NCBI GenBank assembly: GCA_910587645.1
Contig: CAJUNA010000008.1
Coordinates: 1-64,000 of the forward strand
Source of the DNA: an uncultured Oscillospiraceae bacterium
GTDB lineage: Bacteria; Bacillota; Clostridia; Oscillospirales; Oscillospiraceae
Direction: 5' to 3'
Length of the DNA: 64,000 nt
In this document: piece after piece, positions 7,468-16,539 of the stretch
Position numbering within the stretch: the stretch's first letter is position 1
How the letters are laid out: each line of letters starts with the position of its first letter
Made by a program: the position numbers and the translations under genes
Notes under the pieces: model-generated
Told to the model about the DNA's origin: nothing
The model's database searches: none
What the model saw: only the letters and a program-made list of their open reading frames with translations

Positions 7468-9170
7468 AAACATCTGCATCAAAGCTTACGGCATTAGGCC
7501 TGAGCGTGGTATTAGCCCTGGGCGGCGCCAGCGGCGTGGTGTACGCCAGTGCGAACAGCCATATGGAACCTGCGGCACCGGAAACGGAAACAATGCCTGC
7601 CAGTTTACCGGCGGCGGCTCCCGCCGCCTTTCGGGATGAAACTGTGTATGTGCTCTCCGGCCCGGACGGAAAGGCAGAGAAGGTTATCGTCAGCGACTGG
7701 CTGAAAAATCCGGAGGGCCTGGAACAGCTTCGGGACGATGCCGCGCTGGATGGGGTGGAAAACGTCAAGGGGGATGAGGCCTTCTCCGCTGACGGCAACG
7801 CGCGGATTTGGGACGCCCAGGGCGGCGATATCTACAGCCAGGGCGGGACGAACCGGGAACTGCCGGTGGAAATGCGTGTGTCCTATACCCTGGACGGGCA
7901 GCCCGTCTCGCCGGGCCAGCTTGCGGGGAAAAGCGGGAAGGTGACGGTGCGGTTCGACTACGTCAACAAGCAGTTTGAGAAAGTGGAAATTGGCGGGGAG
8001 ATGGAGGAAATCTACGTGCCCTTCGCTGTGCTGACGGCGGCGGTGCTGGATAACGGCTGCTTCCAAAATATTTCCGTGGCCAATGGACGGCTCTATAACG
8101 ACGGCGGACGGACGGCGGTGATTGGGCTTGCCCTGCCTGGGCTGCGGGAGAACCTGGGGCTGGAGGAAAAGGATATTGACATTCCCGATTATGTGGAGAT
8201 TACTGCTGATGTGAAGGACTTCGAGCTGGAAACCACTTTTACCGTGATTCTCAGTGACCCCTTCCAGGAGTTGGATACCGGGAAGCTGGATGATTTGGAC
8301 GGGCTGCAAGGATCCCTTGCTGAACTGGCCGGCGCGATGGAGCGGCTTATGGACGGCTCCGGGCGGCTTTATGATGGGCTGGGGGAGCTGCTGGAGAAAT
8401 CAGAGGCCCTGGGCGATGCCACCGGGCAGCTTGCTAACGGGGCAGACGCGCTTAAGGCCGGCGCCGCGGAACTGCAAGCCGGTGCTGCCCAGCTCCAAGA
8501 GGGGGCAGCGGGACTGCAAACCGGATTAGAGAAGCTGGACGCCAACAGTGGGCAATTAACCGCCGGAGCGAAACAGGCCTTTGATGGGCTGCTGGTTTCC
8601 GCTGGGCAGCAGCTCGCCGCTGCCGGGGCAACGGTTCCGGAATTGACAGTGGAGAATTACGGGCAGATATTGGACGGCGTGATCGCTTCTATGGGCGATG
8701 GCCCCGCGGTTGGGCAGGTCAAGGGGCTGAAAGCATCGCTGGATGGTTACAACGCTTTTTATCAGGGGCTTGTGCAGTATACGGCGGGCGTTGCCCAGGC
8801 GTCTGGCGGCGCGGCGCAGCTTTGTGCGGGGATTGACAGCCTGCGGGATGGCGCGGGGGCCCTGGGCCAGGGCGCGGGCCAGCTTAGCGCGGGGCTGGGC
8901 CAGCTTAACCAAAGCATTCCCGCTTTACTGGACGGTGTGACGCAGCTCCGGGACGGCGCGGGTGAGTTGTCCGATGGATTGCGGGAGTTCAATGAGGAGG
9001 GCATTCAGAAAATCGTGGATGCCTTTGACGGTGACCTGAGCCTGCTGGCGGAGCGGTTGGAAGCTACCGTGGATGCCGCGAAGGATTACCAGAGCTTCTC
9101 TGGTGGCAGCGAGAAGGATGGCCAGGTGAAATTTATCTACCGTACCGCCGCGGTTACGATGGCGGCGTAA
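7464..9170 (+). CDS. Secreted X-X-X-Leu-X-X-Gly heptad-repeat protein
   Basis: The 568-residue protein has a signal peptide (residues about 1-28, ending near VYASA), a beta-rich region (about 50-270) and two blocks of seven-residue repeats of the form xxxLxxG: residues about 285-355 (LKAGAAELQAGAAQLQEG) and about 445-515 (LRDGAGALGQGAGQLSAG). This architecture belongs to the YhgE/Pip-type heptad-repeat proteins commonly encoded beside MMPL exporters. The C-terminus has no hydrophobic anchor, unlike YhgE, so it may act as a secreted or N-terminally anchored coiled partner of the transporter (inference). Its ATG overlaps the MMPL stop. Confidence 0.8.
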   Translation: MKTSASKLTALGLSVVLALGGASGVVYASANSHMEPAAPETETMPASLPAAAPAAFRDETVYVLSGPDGKAEKVIVSDWLKNPEGLEQLRDDAALDGVENVKGDEAFSADGNARIWDAQGGDIYSQGGTNRELPVEMRVSYTLDGQPVSPGQLAGKSGKVTVRFDYVNKQFEKVEIGGEMEEIYVPFAVLTAAVLDNGCFQNISVANGRLYNDGGRTAVIGLALPGLRENLGLEEKDIDIPDYVEITADVKDFELETTFTVILSDPFQELDTGKLDDLDGLQGSLAELAGAMERLMDGSGRLYDGLGELLEKSEALGDATGQLANGADALKAGAAELQAGAAQLQEGAAGLQTGLEKLDANSGQLTAGAKQAFDGLLVSAGQQLAAAGATVPELTVENYGQILDGVIASMGDGPAVGQVKGLKASLDGYNAFYQGLVQYTAGVAQASGGAAQLCAGIDSLRDGAGALGQGAGQLSAGLGQLNQSIPALLDGVTQLRDGAGELSDGLREFNEEGIQKIVDAFDGDLSLLAERLEATVDAAKDYQSFSGGSEKDGQVKFIYRTAAVTMAA

Positions 9171-9177
9171 GGAAACG

Positions 9178-9213
9178 AGAGGCCCTATCCTTTGGAGGAT
9201 AGGGCCTCTTTTT
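9178..9213 (+). terminator. Intrinsic terminator of the MMPL operon
   Basis: AGAGGCCCTATCC (9178-9190) pairs perfectly with GGATAGGGCCTCT (9197-9209), followed by TTTT. It sits between two convergent genes; the minus-strand side has no U tract. Confidence 0.9.
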
Positions 9214-9227
9214 GTCAGGCGGGTCTT

Positions 9228-10457
9228 TTAGAAAGCAAAGTTGCCGTTGATGAAGATGGGGACTTCCTGGCCATCCCGGGTCTTGCCGGTGATGTTCAGG
9301 TCAGCGGTGCCCACCATGAAGTCTACATGGGTGATGGAGTCGTTCAGGCCGTGGGCTTTCAGCTCCTCCTTGGTCATGCCCTCGCCGCCCTTGATGCACT
9401 CGGAGTAGGCCTCGCCAAAGGCTAGGTGGCAGGCGGCGTTTTCATCAAACAGGGTTTCATAGAACAGAAGCTCCTGGTTGCGGATGGGGCTGTCGTAGGG
9501 AACCAGAGCCACTTCGCCGAAATAGGACGCGCCTTCGTCCAGGGTTGTGGCGGCCTTCAGCTTGTCCTCGCCCACTTCCGCGTGGACCTCCACAATCTTG
9601 CCTTCCTTGATAACAAAGTGGAACTTGTCCACCAGCTCGCCGTGGAGGGACAGGGGCATGGCGGAATAAACCACGCCGTCAATGCCGGTTTTCAGCGGGG
9701 CGGTGAAAATCTCCTCGGTGGGCATGTTGGCGATGAAATGGATGCCCGCTTTGCTGGTTCCGTCCCCGCCGCCCCAGATGTGGTCTTCCGGCAGGCGGAT
9801 GGTCAGGTCAGTGCCCAGGCTGTTGGTGTAGTGCAGGCTGTCCAGGTGGAGCGCGTTGAGCTTGTCGATGCGGATTTGCAGCGTGTCCAGGTGCTTTTTC
9901 CACTGCTCCACGGCGTTGCCCTTCCCCTCTACCCGCACGGCGGTGAGGATGGCGTTCCAAAGCTTCTCCATGGCTTCCTCCTCGGGCAGGCCGGGGAAGA
10001 CCTTCTTCGCCCAGCTCGGCACGGGAATGGCCCCGATGCACCAGGGGAAAGCGTTGGACATCTGGAGCTGGTAGTATTCCTTCATGGCCGCGCCGCTGGC
10101 ACGCTGGGAGCGGACCATGCGGCCCTGATCCACGCCCTTCAAAATCTCGGGGTCAGTCCCGGAGATGTGGAGGGTGGCAGCACCCTCCTTGGCGTAATCG
10201 GTGGCGAAACGCACCCGCCACTCCGGTACGGAGTCAAACACATCGTCTGCGGCACGGAAGTATTTTTCCCTGGTGAGCGTGTCATCGCCCCAGGCCATGA
10301 TGACCTCCCGGCACCCGGCGTCATAGGCGGCCTTCGCGCACATCCGCGCGAACCAGGCGCAGTCCACCGGGCAGTGAATGACCAAATTCTGGCCCTTCTG
10401 GATGTTTACGCCGATTTCCACCAGAAGCTTGGCGTATTCTTGGAATTTTTCCTGCAT
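9228..10457 (-). CDS. M29 family aminopeptidase
   Basis: A 409-residue cytoplasmic metallopeptidase of the AmpS/PepS type, removing N-terminal residues from peptides with a two-metal centre. Visible family segments are the N-terminal NIQKGQNLVIHCPVD, the metal-ligand regions MPTEEIFTAP, YFGEVALVPYDSP and ACHLAFGEAY, and the C-terminal SITHVDFMVGT before a short tail ending NGNFAF. Length matches the family (about 400-415). It stands alone, 63 bp downstream of the trkH/trkA promoter-distal end, with its own AAGGAG site (read from AAAAAGGAGAAAG). Confidence 0.88.
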   Translation of the reverse strand: MQEKFQEYAKLLVEIGVNIQKGQNLVIHCPVDCAWFARMCAKAAYDAGCREVIMAWGDDTLTREKYFRAADDVFDSVPEWRVRFATDYAKEGAATLHISGTDPEILKGVDQGRMVRSQRASGAAMKEYYQLQMSNAFPWCIGAIPVPSWAKKVFPGLPEEEAMEKLWNAILTAVRVEGKGNAVEQWKKHLDTLQIRIDKLNALHLDSLHYTNSLGTDLTIRLPEDHIWGGGDGTSKAGIHFIANMPTEEIFTAPLKTGIDGVVYSAMPLSLHGELVDKFHFVIKEGKIVEVHAEVGEDKLKAATTLDEGASYFGEVALVPYDSPIRNQELLFYETLFDENAACHLAFGEAYSECIKGGEGMTKEELKAHGLNDSITHVDFMVGTADLNITGKTRDGQEVPIFINGNFAF

Positions 10458-10520
10458 GATCTTTCTCCTTTTTCGTTTTATTTTAATCCCTTTCGCTGGT
10501 TTTGCTAACGTATCCAGTTC

Positions 10521-11969
10521 CTACCGCTTCTTCCACAGGCCTGGGAACAGCAGCAGCAGCAACGGCATGATCTCTAACCGCCCCAGCAGCATATTCGCGG
10601 TCAAAAACACCTTGCTGGCGTTGGAGAGAAACGCGAAGTTGCAGGTGGGCCCCAGGACATCGAAAGCAGGGCCAACGTTGCTGATACATGTCAACGACGC
10701 GGAAAAGGCGCCGGTAAAGCCAACGTCATCCCACGCGACCACCAGTGTCCCCAGCAGCAGCAGGAAGATATACGCAAAGAAAAACAGGGAGATCCCAGAC
10801 AAGGTTGGCTCGTCCACACGCTCCCCATCGCTCCGGATGGTGGTTACCACCCGGGGGTGGAGGATCCGCTGGACTTCCCGCCGCAGGTTCTTAAACAGAA
10901 GCACTACGCGGATCTGCTTGATGCCGCCTGCCGTGGAACCGGCGCAGCCGCCGGCGAACATGACCAGGACTAGGACCACTTGGGAAAAAGTGGGCCAAAG
11001 CACGTAGTCGTAGGTCATGTACCCTGTGGTAGTCATCAGTGTGACAACCTGGAAGGCGCTGTCGGTGACGGTGCGGGCGTCCAGCGCCCAGTTGGCGTGA
11101 ACCACCAGGTTCAGCACGATCAGTGCCGACGCGCCTACGGTCATGAGGGTATAGGAGCGCAGCTCCTCGCTCTCGAACACCGCCCGGAAGTTGCGCAGCA
11201 GGGCGAAGTACAGCAGGGCAAAGTTGATGCCGGACAGGAACATGAAGACAATGATGATCCATTCGATGGCCAGGCTGCCGTAAGCCGCGATACTGGCGTC
11301 CTTCACGGAGAAACCGCCGGTGGAGATGGTGGTGAAAGCGTGGATCACCGCATCGTACCAGGGCATTCCCGCCAGGCGCAGGCAGATTGCCTCCGCCACG
11401 GTCAGGCCGATATAAATACTGTAGAGGATTTTCGCCGTGTCGTTGACCCGGGGGGTCAGCTTGCTCTTGATGGGGCCGGGGGATTCCGCCCGCATGAGGT
11501 ATACGCTGCCCTCCCCCAGCTTTGGCACCAGCGCCAGCGCCAGCACCAGGACGCCCATGCCTCCCATCCACTGGGTCTGGGCCCGCCAGAAGAGGACGCC
11601 CATAGGCTGGCCCTCGATGAAGGTGAACACCGTGGCCCCGGTGGTGGTGAAGCCGGATACGGTCTCAAACACCGCGTCCACATAGTTGGGCAGCGTCCCC
11701 GCGAACACGTAGGGCAGCGCCCCGAACAGGCTCAGCACGATCCAGCACAGCGCCACACAGGCAAAGCCGTCCCGGGCCTGCATTTTGCTCCCTTTCCCGG
11801 GCAGAAGGCTCAGAAGGTGGCCTGCCGCCAGGGTAATGAGGGCGGAATAGAGGAAAGCCCGTCCGTCCCCGCCGCCGCTGGCAAAGCCAATCGCCATTGC
11901 CGGAAGCATCAGCGCCGCCTCCCCCCGGAGAATCAGCCCCAGGATGTGGAATACCAGTTTATAATTCAT
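10521..11969 (-). CDS. trkH: TrkH/KtrB-type potassium channel subunit
   Basis: The 482-residue membrane protein shows the fourfold M1-P-M2 organisation of potassium translocating subunits. The four selectivity-filter regions can be seen as TTTGATVFTF, ISTGGFSVKD, TTTGYMTYDY and CISNVGPAFD, each with the key glycine. It takes up K+ in response to membrane potential or gradients, gated by the TrkA peripheral subunit encoded immediately upstream, with which it overlaps by 4 bp (ATGA). The pair forms a two-gene operon. Confidence 0.92.
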   Translation of the reverse strand: MNYKLVFHILGLILRGEAALMLPAMAIGFASGGGDGRAFLYSALITLAAGHLLSLLPGKGSKMQARDGFACVALCWIVLSLFGALPYVFAGTLPNYVDAVFETVSGFTTTGATVFTFIEGQPMGVLFWRAQTQWMGGMGVLVLALALVPKLGEGSVYLMRAESPGPIKSKLTPRVNDTAKILYSIYIGLTVAEAICLRLAGMPWYDAVIHAFTTISTGGFSVKDASIAAYGSLAIEWIIIVFMFLSGINFALLYFALLRNFRAVFESEELRSYTLMTVGASALIVLNLVVHANWALDARTVTDSAFQVVTLMTTTGYMTYDYVLWPTFSQVVLVLVMFAGGCAGSTAGGIKQIRVVLLFKNLRREVQRILHPRVVTTIRSDGERVDEPTLSGISLFFFAYIFLLLLGTLVVAWDDVGFTGAFSASLTCISNVGPAFDVLGPTCNFAFLSNASKVFLTANMLLGRLEIMPLLLLLFPGLWKKR

Positions 11970-13345
11970 CGGGCCTTTCCTTCCTCCTGCAAAATCTCAT
12001 TTAGGTCTTGAAGGAAAATGCTCTTGGCCATGACGATTACCTTATCTCCCGCCCGGATGGATGTGGAGCCGTCAGGAATGATCGTTTTGCCCTCCCGGGC
12101 AATGGCGGCGACCAGGATGCCCGGCTTAAGGAGACGGCCAAGGTCCTTGAGGGGCGTATCCAGGAATTTTGCGGTGGCGGTGGCGGTGAACTCCACCGCT
12201 TCTACCGCGCCGCCCAGGGGCTTATAGACATTTTCTACCGCGCTGCCCTCGCTGCGGGCCATGGCCCGGACATAGGCGGAAATCTGGTTGGCGGTGATAT
12301 CTTTGGGGCTGATGATGCTGTCTACGCCGCTCTCCCGCATCATGTCGATATAGTTGGGGCGGCTCATTTTGGCAATGACTTTCTTGACGCCGTGGCGCTG
12401 GGCGGTCATGGCCATCAGCAGGTTCTCCTCATCGCGGTTGGTCAGGGCGATAAAGGCATCGGTGTCCAGCAGGCCTTCGCTTTCGATGACGGCGCTGTCG
12501 GTACCATCGCCCCAGATGATCAGGCTGTCTGGCAGCTTGTCCGACAGTGATTCGCATTTTTCCGCGCTCTGCTCTACAATCCGTACCTTCATGCCCACCT
12601 TCTCCACCGCCCAGGTGAGGTAGGTGGCGATCTTGCTGCCGCCCAGGACTGTGATCTGGCGGATGCGGTTGCCGTCCCGCCCCAGGGTTTGGAAGAACTT
12701 CACCACCTCCCGCTGGGAGCCGACCATGTAGGCCTTGTCCCCCACCTGCGGTACGAAGCGTCCGTTGGGCACGATGGCCTCCCCGTTGCGCACAACCGCG
12801 CACATCAGCACCCCGTTGGGGTGCTTTTTATTGTATTCAAACAAGCTGATGCCGGCGATGCCATCGCTCTCCCGGATCGGGAAGCCGATCATTTCCACCA
12901 GCCCCCGGGCGAAGGTCTCCACACTGAAAGCGGAGGGGACCCGCAGCAGACGGGAAATCTCCTGGGCGGCGGCGTATTCGGGGTTGATAATCATGTTCAG
13001 CCCTACCTCCCGCTTGAGAAGGCCGGCCTCCCGGAAATACTCCGGGGAGCGGATGCGGGCCACAGTATGCCGTGCCCCCAGCTTCTTGGCAATCAGGCAG
13101 CACACAATATTCAGTTCATCGGAGCCGGTGACGGCAACCACCAGCTCCGTGCTTTTTACACCGGCCTCCAGCAAAGTCTGGATGGACGCGCCGCTGCCCT
13201 CTATGCACAGGAGGTCCAGGGTGCTGTCCGCTACCTGCATGGCTTCGATCCGGCGGTCAATGAGCGTCAGCTCATGGTTTTCGCCGCTGAGCTGGCGGGC
13301 CAGGGTGAAGCCCACCTTCCCGCAGCCGATAATCATTATTTTCAT
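11966..13345 (-). CDS. trkA: Trk potassium transporter peripheral subunit TrkA
   Basis: A 459-residue cytoplasmic protein with two RCK units: a Rossmann NAD-binding domain starting MIIGCGKVGFTLARQLSG, a TrkA-C domain (about residues 140-220), a second Rossmann domain starting ITVLGGSKIATYL and a second TrkA-C domain (about 370-455). In the second half GGSKIA replaces GxGxxG, so nucleotide binding there may be altered. It gates TrkH, encoded downstream with a 4-bp overlap. The ATG follows a GGGAGAGGG stretch. Confidence 0.92.
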   Translation of the reverse strand: MKIMIIGCGKVGFTLARQLSGENHELTLIDRRIEAMQVADSTLDLLCIEGSGASIQTLLEAGVKSTELVVAVTGSDELNIVCCLIAKKLGARHTVARIRSPEYFREAGLLKREVGLNMIINPEYAAAQEISRLLRVPSAFSVETFARGLVEMIGFPIRESDGIAGISLFEYNKKHPNGVLMCAVVRNGEAIVPNGRFVPQVGDKAYMVGSQREVVKFFQTLGRDGNRIRQITVLGGSKIATYLTWAVEKVGMKVRIVEQSAEKCESLSDKLPDSLIIWGDGTDSAVIESEGLLDTDAFIALTNRDEENLLMAMTAQRHGVKKVIAKMSRPNYIDMMRESGVDSIISPKDITANQISAYVRAMARSEGSAVENVYKPLGGAVEAVEFTATATAKFLDTPLKDLGRLLKPGILVAAIAREGKTIIPDGSTSIRAGDKVIVMAKSIFLQDLNEILQEEGKAR

Positions 13346-13372
13346 AGGTTCCCTCTCCCAGCTCCGGCGGAA

Positions 13373-13840
13373 TTACTCAAACTCACCGGTGATGCTGCCC
13401 GCTTGGATAATATGGCCATCCGCCGCTTCAAAGAAGGCCTGTTTCCTGGCCCGGGGCTTCAGCGTCAGGAAGGTGTCCAGGGCATAGACGCTGAACCGGT
13501 AGACGTGGGTCTTCCCCCTGGGGGGCTTCGGCCCCGCGTAGCGGTGGCGGCCATAGGCCACGCCCTGCCGCGCCCCGCGGATGCCGGGGACATTTTTCCC
13601 GGCGGGGATGCCGCCCCGGATGTGGTTGGATGCGGGGAGGTTCCAGATGACCCAGTGGGTAAAATCCCGGATGGGATGGGATAAGTCCTCCACCGTTACC
13701 GCCAGGTACTTGGCCCGGGGAGACAGGTTCCAAATGATAAATTCCGGCGAAATATCCTGCCCGCGCCCTGTGTGGGAAATGGGGATCTTCCCGCCGTCCT
13801 CGATGCCAACGCAATCGAAATCTAATTCATAGCTTTCCAT
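13373..13840 (-). CDS. YbhB/YbcL-type PEBP (Raf kinase inhibitor-like) protein
   Basis: The 155-residue protein has the phosphatidylethanolamine-binding fold signatures: GQDISPEFIIWNLSP near the N-terminus, VEDLSHPIRDFTHWVIWNLP (ligand pocket with DxxxxxxxHW), GIRGARQGVAYGRHRYAGPKPP and VYRFSVYALD. Bacterial members have no firmly assigned role. I chose ATG 13840 (MESYELDFD), preceded by GGAG; the open frame extends further upstream, overlapping BrkB, but has no family similarity there. It is 17 bp after the BrkB gene and probably co-transcribed. Confidence 0.85.
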   Translation of the reverse strand: MESYELDFDCVGIEDGGKIPISHTGRGQDISPEFIIWNLSPRAKYLAVTVEDLSHPIRDFTHWVIWNLPASNHIRGGIPAGKNVPGIRGARQGVAYGRHRYAGPKPPRGKTHVYRFSVYALDTFLTLKPRARKQAFFEAADGHIIQAGSITGEFE

Positions 13841-13857
13841 AGTTTCTCCGTACACGC

Positions 13858-14760
13858 TTATTTTCCCGCGTTTTCCACCGGGCGCGGCCCGTCCGTATGC
13901 TTTGCCCGCAAGGTCCTGCGGCCCCGCATGGCAATGAGCGCGCCGTTGATCTCCGCGCCCATAATCAGCATCAGCGCCGTCAGGTTCAGCCACATCATCA
14001 GTACAATTACCGTACCCAACGCGCCGTAAATGACGGTGTAATTGGCGAAATTCTCCACATAGAAGGAAAACGCCGCCGACACGACCATCCAGCCCACCAG
14101 CGCCGCCAGCGTACCGGGAACAATGTTCCGCACCGGCTGGCGGCTGTCCTGGGCGGCGGCGTAAAGCAGGCCTACCGCCGCGAACATCACGCCGCCCAGC
14201 ACCAGGAAGCGCAGGTCGGTCCACAAATCAATGAACGCGGCCGGCACGATCAAAAAGCGGCCCACAAATTCCAGCGCCGCACGGCCTACCGTGGCCAGCG
14301 CCAGCGCCAGCGCGATGGATACCAGTAAAAACACAGTATACAGCAATACCTTCGCTGTGTAAAGGATTTGATTTTTCGGCCGGGGCAGATGGTACGCCTT
14401 CCGCACGGCGGTCATCAGGCAGTCCGCCGCCCGCATGGGGAAATAAATGGTAAATATCAGCCCGAACCACAGCATAGCCCGGCTGGAGGTCTCGCTGACA
14501 TAGACGAGATAACTGCCGGCCAGCTCCACTACCCCGGCGGGAAGGAGATGCGCCAGGGCTTCCATGATGCTGGAAATGTCCAGATCCAGCAGGCCCAGCA
14601 GGCTGCTTAGGAAAATCATCAGCGGGAAAATCATAAACAGCAGATAGTAGGCCAGCGCGGCCGCTTCCTGGGCTACGCCGTGGACAATGTAGCGTTCGAT
14701 GGTCTTGGTCAGGAACCTTCCCGGCCAGCTTGCGGTAATCGTTTTCAGCCATTTCGGCAA
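13858..14760 (-). CDS. YihY/BrkB-family inner membrane protein
   Basis: The 300-residue protein carries six membrane helices and the BrkB hallmarks: AQEAAALAYYLLFMIFPLMI near the N-terminus, then long hydrophobic helices, and NYTVIYGALGTVIVLMMWLN followed by LILMGAEINGAL in the last helix. Function in bacteria is unresolved (once misassigned as RNase BN). The start is a TTG at 14760 preceded by AAGGAGG; there is no better ATG. A basic cytoplasmic tail follows the last helix. Confidence 0.87.
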   Translation of the reverse strand: MPKWLKTITASWPGRFLTKTIERYIVHGVAQEAAALAYYLLFMIFPLMIFLSSLLGLLDLDISSIMEALAHLLPAGVVELAGSYLVYVSETSSRAMLWFGLIFTIYFPMRAADCLMTAVRKAYHLPRPKNQILYTAKVLLYTVFLLVSIALALALATVGRAALEFVGRFLIVPAAFIDLWTDLRFLVLGGVMFAAVGLLYAAAQDSRQPVRNIVPGTLAALVGWMVVSAAFSFYVENFANYTVIYGALGTVIVLMMWLNLTALMLIMGAEINGALIAMRGRRTLRAKHTDGPRPVENAGK

Positions 14761-14844
14761 GGGGGTGTCCTCCTTATGGATTGGTTGGTCTGGCGCGGCG
14801 GACCGGGTTGGCCCTATTTTACCACCGCGCTCCCGAAAATTTCA

Positions 14845-15810
14845 TCATAAATTGACCACGTTCTCCGGCTTGCCGTCCAGGAAAGCCCGCAGATTCCCTA
14901 CCGCTATGCCCAACAGCCGCCGCCGCGCTTCCAGGGGCGCCCAGGCAATGTGGGGCGTGATGACGCAGTTTTTCGCCCGCAGGAGGGGGCTGTCCGCCGG
15001 GAGCGGCTCCGTCTCCGCCACGTCTACCCCGGCGCCGCAGAGCTTGCCGCTCTCCAGGGCGTCCGCTACGTCCTGCTCCACAATCAGCGGGCCGCGGCTG
15101 GTGTTCAGCAAAATCGCGCCGTCTTTCATCTTGGCGATGGCCTCCTTGCCGATGATCCCCTTAGTCTCCGGGAAGAGCGGGCAGTGGAGGCTGACAACAT
15201 CGCTGCGGCGCAGGACTTCCTCCAGCGCCACGTAGGGCGCGGGGCGCTCCCCAGCCTGCCAGGGATGGGGGCCGGTGGCGATAACCGTCATGCCCAGGGC
15301 CTTGGCGATCTCCCCTACAGCCTGGCCAATGCTGCCGTAGCCGATGATGCCCATGGTTTTTCCCGCGAGCTCCATCAGGGAACCGTCCCAGAAACAGTAG
15401 TCAATGGATTCGCTCCACCGGCCCTCATGGACGGCGCGGTCATGGTGCCCCACCTTGTGGCAGATCTCCAGCAGCAGCGCAATGGTGAGCTGGGCTACCG
15501 ATGCGGTGCCATAGCCGGGGACGTTGCATACGGGGATGCCTTTTTCCCGGGCGGCTTCCGTGTCTACTACGTTGTAGCCTGTCGAGAGCAGGCCTACATA
15601 CCGCGCCTGGGGGCAGCGGTTCAGGATGGACCGGGTGATAGGGGTTTTATTCGTCAGGATGATCTCGCAGCCGCCGATGCGCCGGACGATCTCGTCCTCA
15701 TCGTCCACAGGGGTGCGGTCGTAAACCGTTACCTCACCCATGGCTTCAAAGCCGCTCCAGTCCATGTCGCCGGGGTTCAGGCAGTAGCCGTCTAAAATTA
15801 CGATTTTCAT
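14845..15810 (-). CDS. D-2-hydroxyacid dehydrogenase (glycerate dehydrogenase-like)
   Basis: The 321-residue NAD(H)-dependent enzyme has the split catalytic domain and a central Rossmann domain with MGIIGYGSIGQAVGEIAKAL (about residues 145-165). The catalytic Arg (LLNTSRGPLI), Glu (GVDVAETEPLP) and His (VITPHIAWAP) are all present. It interconverts a 2-ketoacid and the D-2-hydroxyacid; hydroxypyruvate/glycerate is the closest guess from length and motif style, but the substrate is not fixed by sequence. ATG follows GGAGG. Monocistronic on the minus strand. Confidence 0.88.
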   Translation of the reverse strand: MKIVILDGYCLNPGDMDWSGFEAMGEVTVYDRTPVDDEDEIVRRIGGCEIILTNKTPITRSILNRCPQARYVGLLSTGYNVVDTEAAREKGIPVCNVPGYGTASVAQLTIALLLEICHKVGHHDRAVHEGRWSESIDYCFWDGSLMELAGKTMGIIGYGSIGQAVGEIAKALGMTVIATGPHPWQAGERPAPYVALEEVLRRSDVVSLHCPLFPETKGIIGKEAIAKMKDGAILLNTSRGPLIVEQDVADALESGKLCGAGVDVAETEPLPADSPLLRAKNCVITPHIAWAPLEARRRLLGIAVGNLRAFLDGKPENVVNL

Positions 15811-16082
15811 TTGCTTTCCTCCAAATTGGCGCGGACGCGCCGGTGGTCATTTTTCCATTCTATACCAAAACCAGGGGATTAGCAAGGGGCAGATTGCCTC
15901 GGGCACTCCAGAAACCAGTATAGTTCACCCATTTCCACAGTTTTTGCCCTGATTGTGGATATCGTTTCAGGTTCCTCGGTCCGAAGGGCCTTCTTTTACC
16001 CAATTCATGACATCTGAAAACATGCCGTTATTGCGGCAGGGGGCAGGGCTGGAGGGATACGGGGCAAATTCCGGTAAAATGT
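15811..16082. other. Intergenic stretch without a recognisable gene
   Basis: About 270 bases separate the dehydrogenase promoter side from the small-gene terminator. The left part must hold the minus-strand dehydrogenase promoter, but I find no near-consensus pair. I see no coding frame with a ribosome binding site and no clear RNA element. Confidence 0.5.
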
Positions 16083-16113
16083 AAAATCACCGCCTGGTTA
16101 GGGCGGTGATTTC
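16083..16113 (-). terminator. Terminator of the small-gene pair
   Basis: Read on the minus strand, AAATCACCGCC pairs with GGCGGTGATTT (16084-16094 with 16102-16112), followed by TTACATTTT. It lies just after the stop of the 62-63 residue gene. Confidence 0.65.
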
Positions 16114-16116
16114 ACG

Positions 16117-16308
16117 TTACTCCACGTCTTTCCCCGGCAGCGGCCGGGTGTGGTAGACCTTCAGCTCCGGGCCAGAGGTTCCGGGAATAATAGGGCGGGC
16201 CTTTTCCTTGCCATGCTTTGCCCCGCCCTGGATCTCTGGTACCGGCGGGGCATCGTTGCGGGGCTGCGGGTGCGTCCATTCCGGACGGGACATGCCTTGC
16301 TTTGCCAT
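16117..16308 (-). CDS. Small proline-rich hypothetical protein
   Basis: A 63-residue product with many Pro, His and Lys residues (PEWTHPQPRNDAPPVPEI, then HGKEKARPIIPGT). I do not recognise a family. There is no signal peptide and no membrane segment, and it looks intrinsically disordered. I chose ATG 16308 over a Met six codons upstream because GGGAGG precedes it at good spacing. It follows the next small gene by 14 bp and has its own terminator, which supports a real gene. Confidence 0.6.
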   Translation of the reverse strand: MAKQGMSRPEWTHPQPRNDAPPVPEIQGGAKHGKEKARPIIPGTSGPELKVYHTRPLPGKDVE

Positions 16309-16322
16309 AAAGGTTCCTCCCA

Positions 16323-16487
16323 TCATACGAGACTGCGGACAATGGCTTCCATCTCCTCCCGGGACGCGGCCTGCCGCGCCTGGGTGACGATTGCCTGGCG
16401 GGTGTCATCCGCCAAGCCGGCGAAACGGCGCAGTGCAACACCGTTCTCCGCCAGCGCCATCATAAAGCCGATTGGAAGTTCTTCCAA
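16323..16487 (-). CDS. Small helical hypothetical protein
   Basis: A product of about 54 residues with the pattern ELPIGFMMALAENGVALRRF followed by a second helix and REEMEAIVRSL. This helix-turn-helix arrangement recalls the short YdeI/OmdA-like C-terminal module, without certainty. I favour the TTG at 16487, because GAGGTG lies seven bases upstream; an ATG at 16517 is in frame but has no such site. It is probably co-transcribed with the 63-residue gene downstream. Confidence 0.55.
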   Translation of the reverse strand: MEELPIGFMMALAENGVALRRFAGLADDTRQAIVTQARQAASREEMEAIVRSLV

Positions 16488-16539
16488 AAAAATCACCTCG
16501 GCAATAGCATGCCCCACCGCTGGAAAAATATCCGCTCCC

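Noticed and set aside
13841..14224. N-terminal extension of the PEBP-like gene
   Set aside because: It overlaps the BrkB gene out of frame and has no family similarity; ATG 13840 has its own site.
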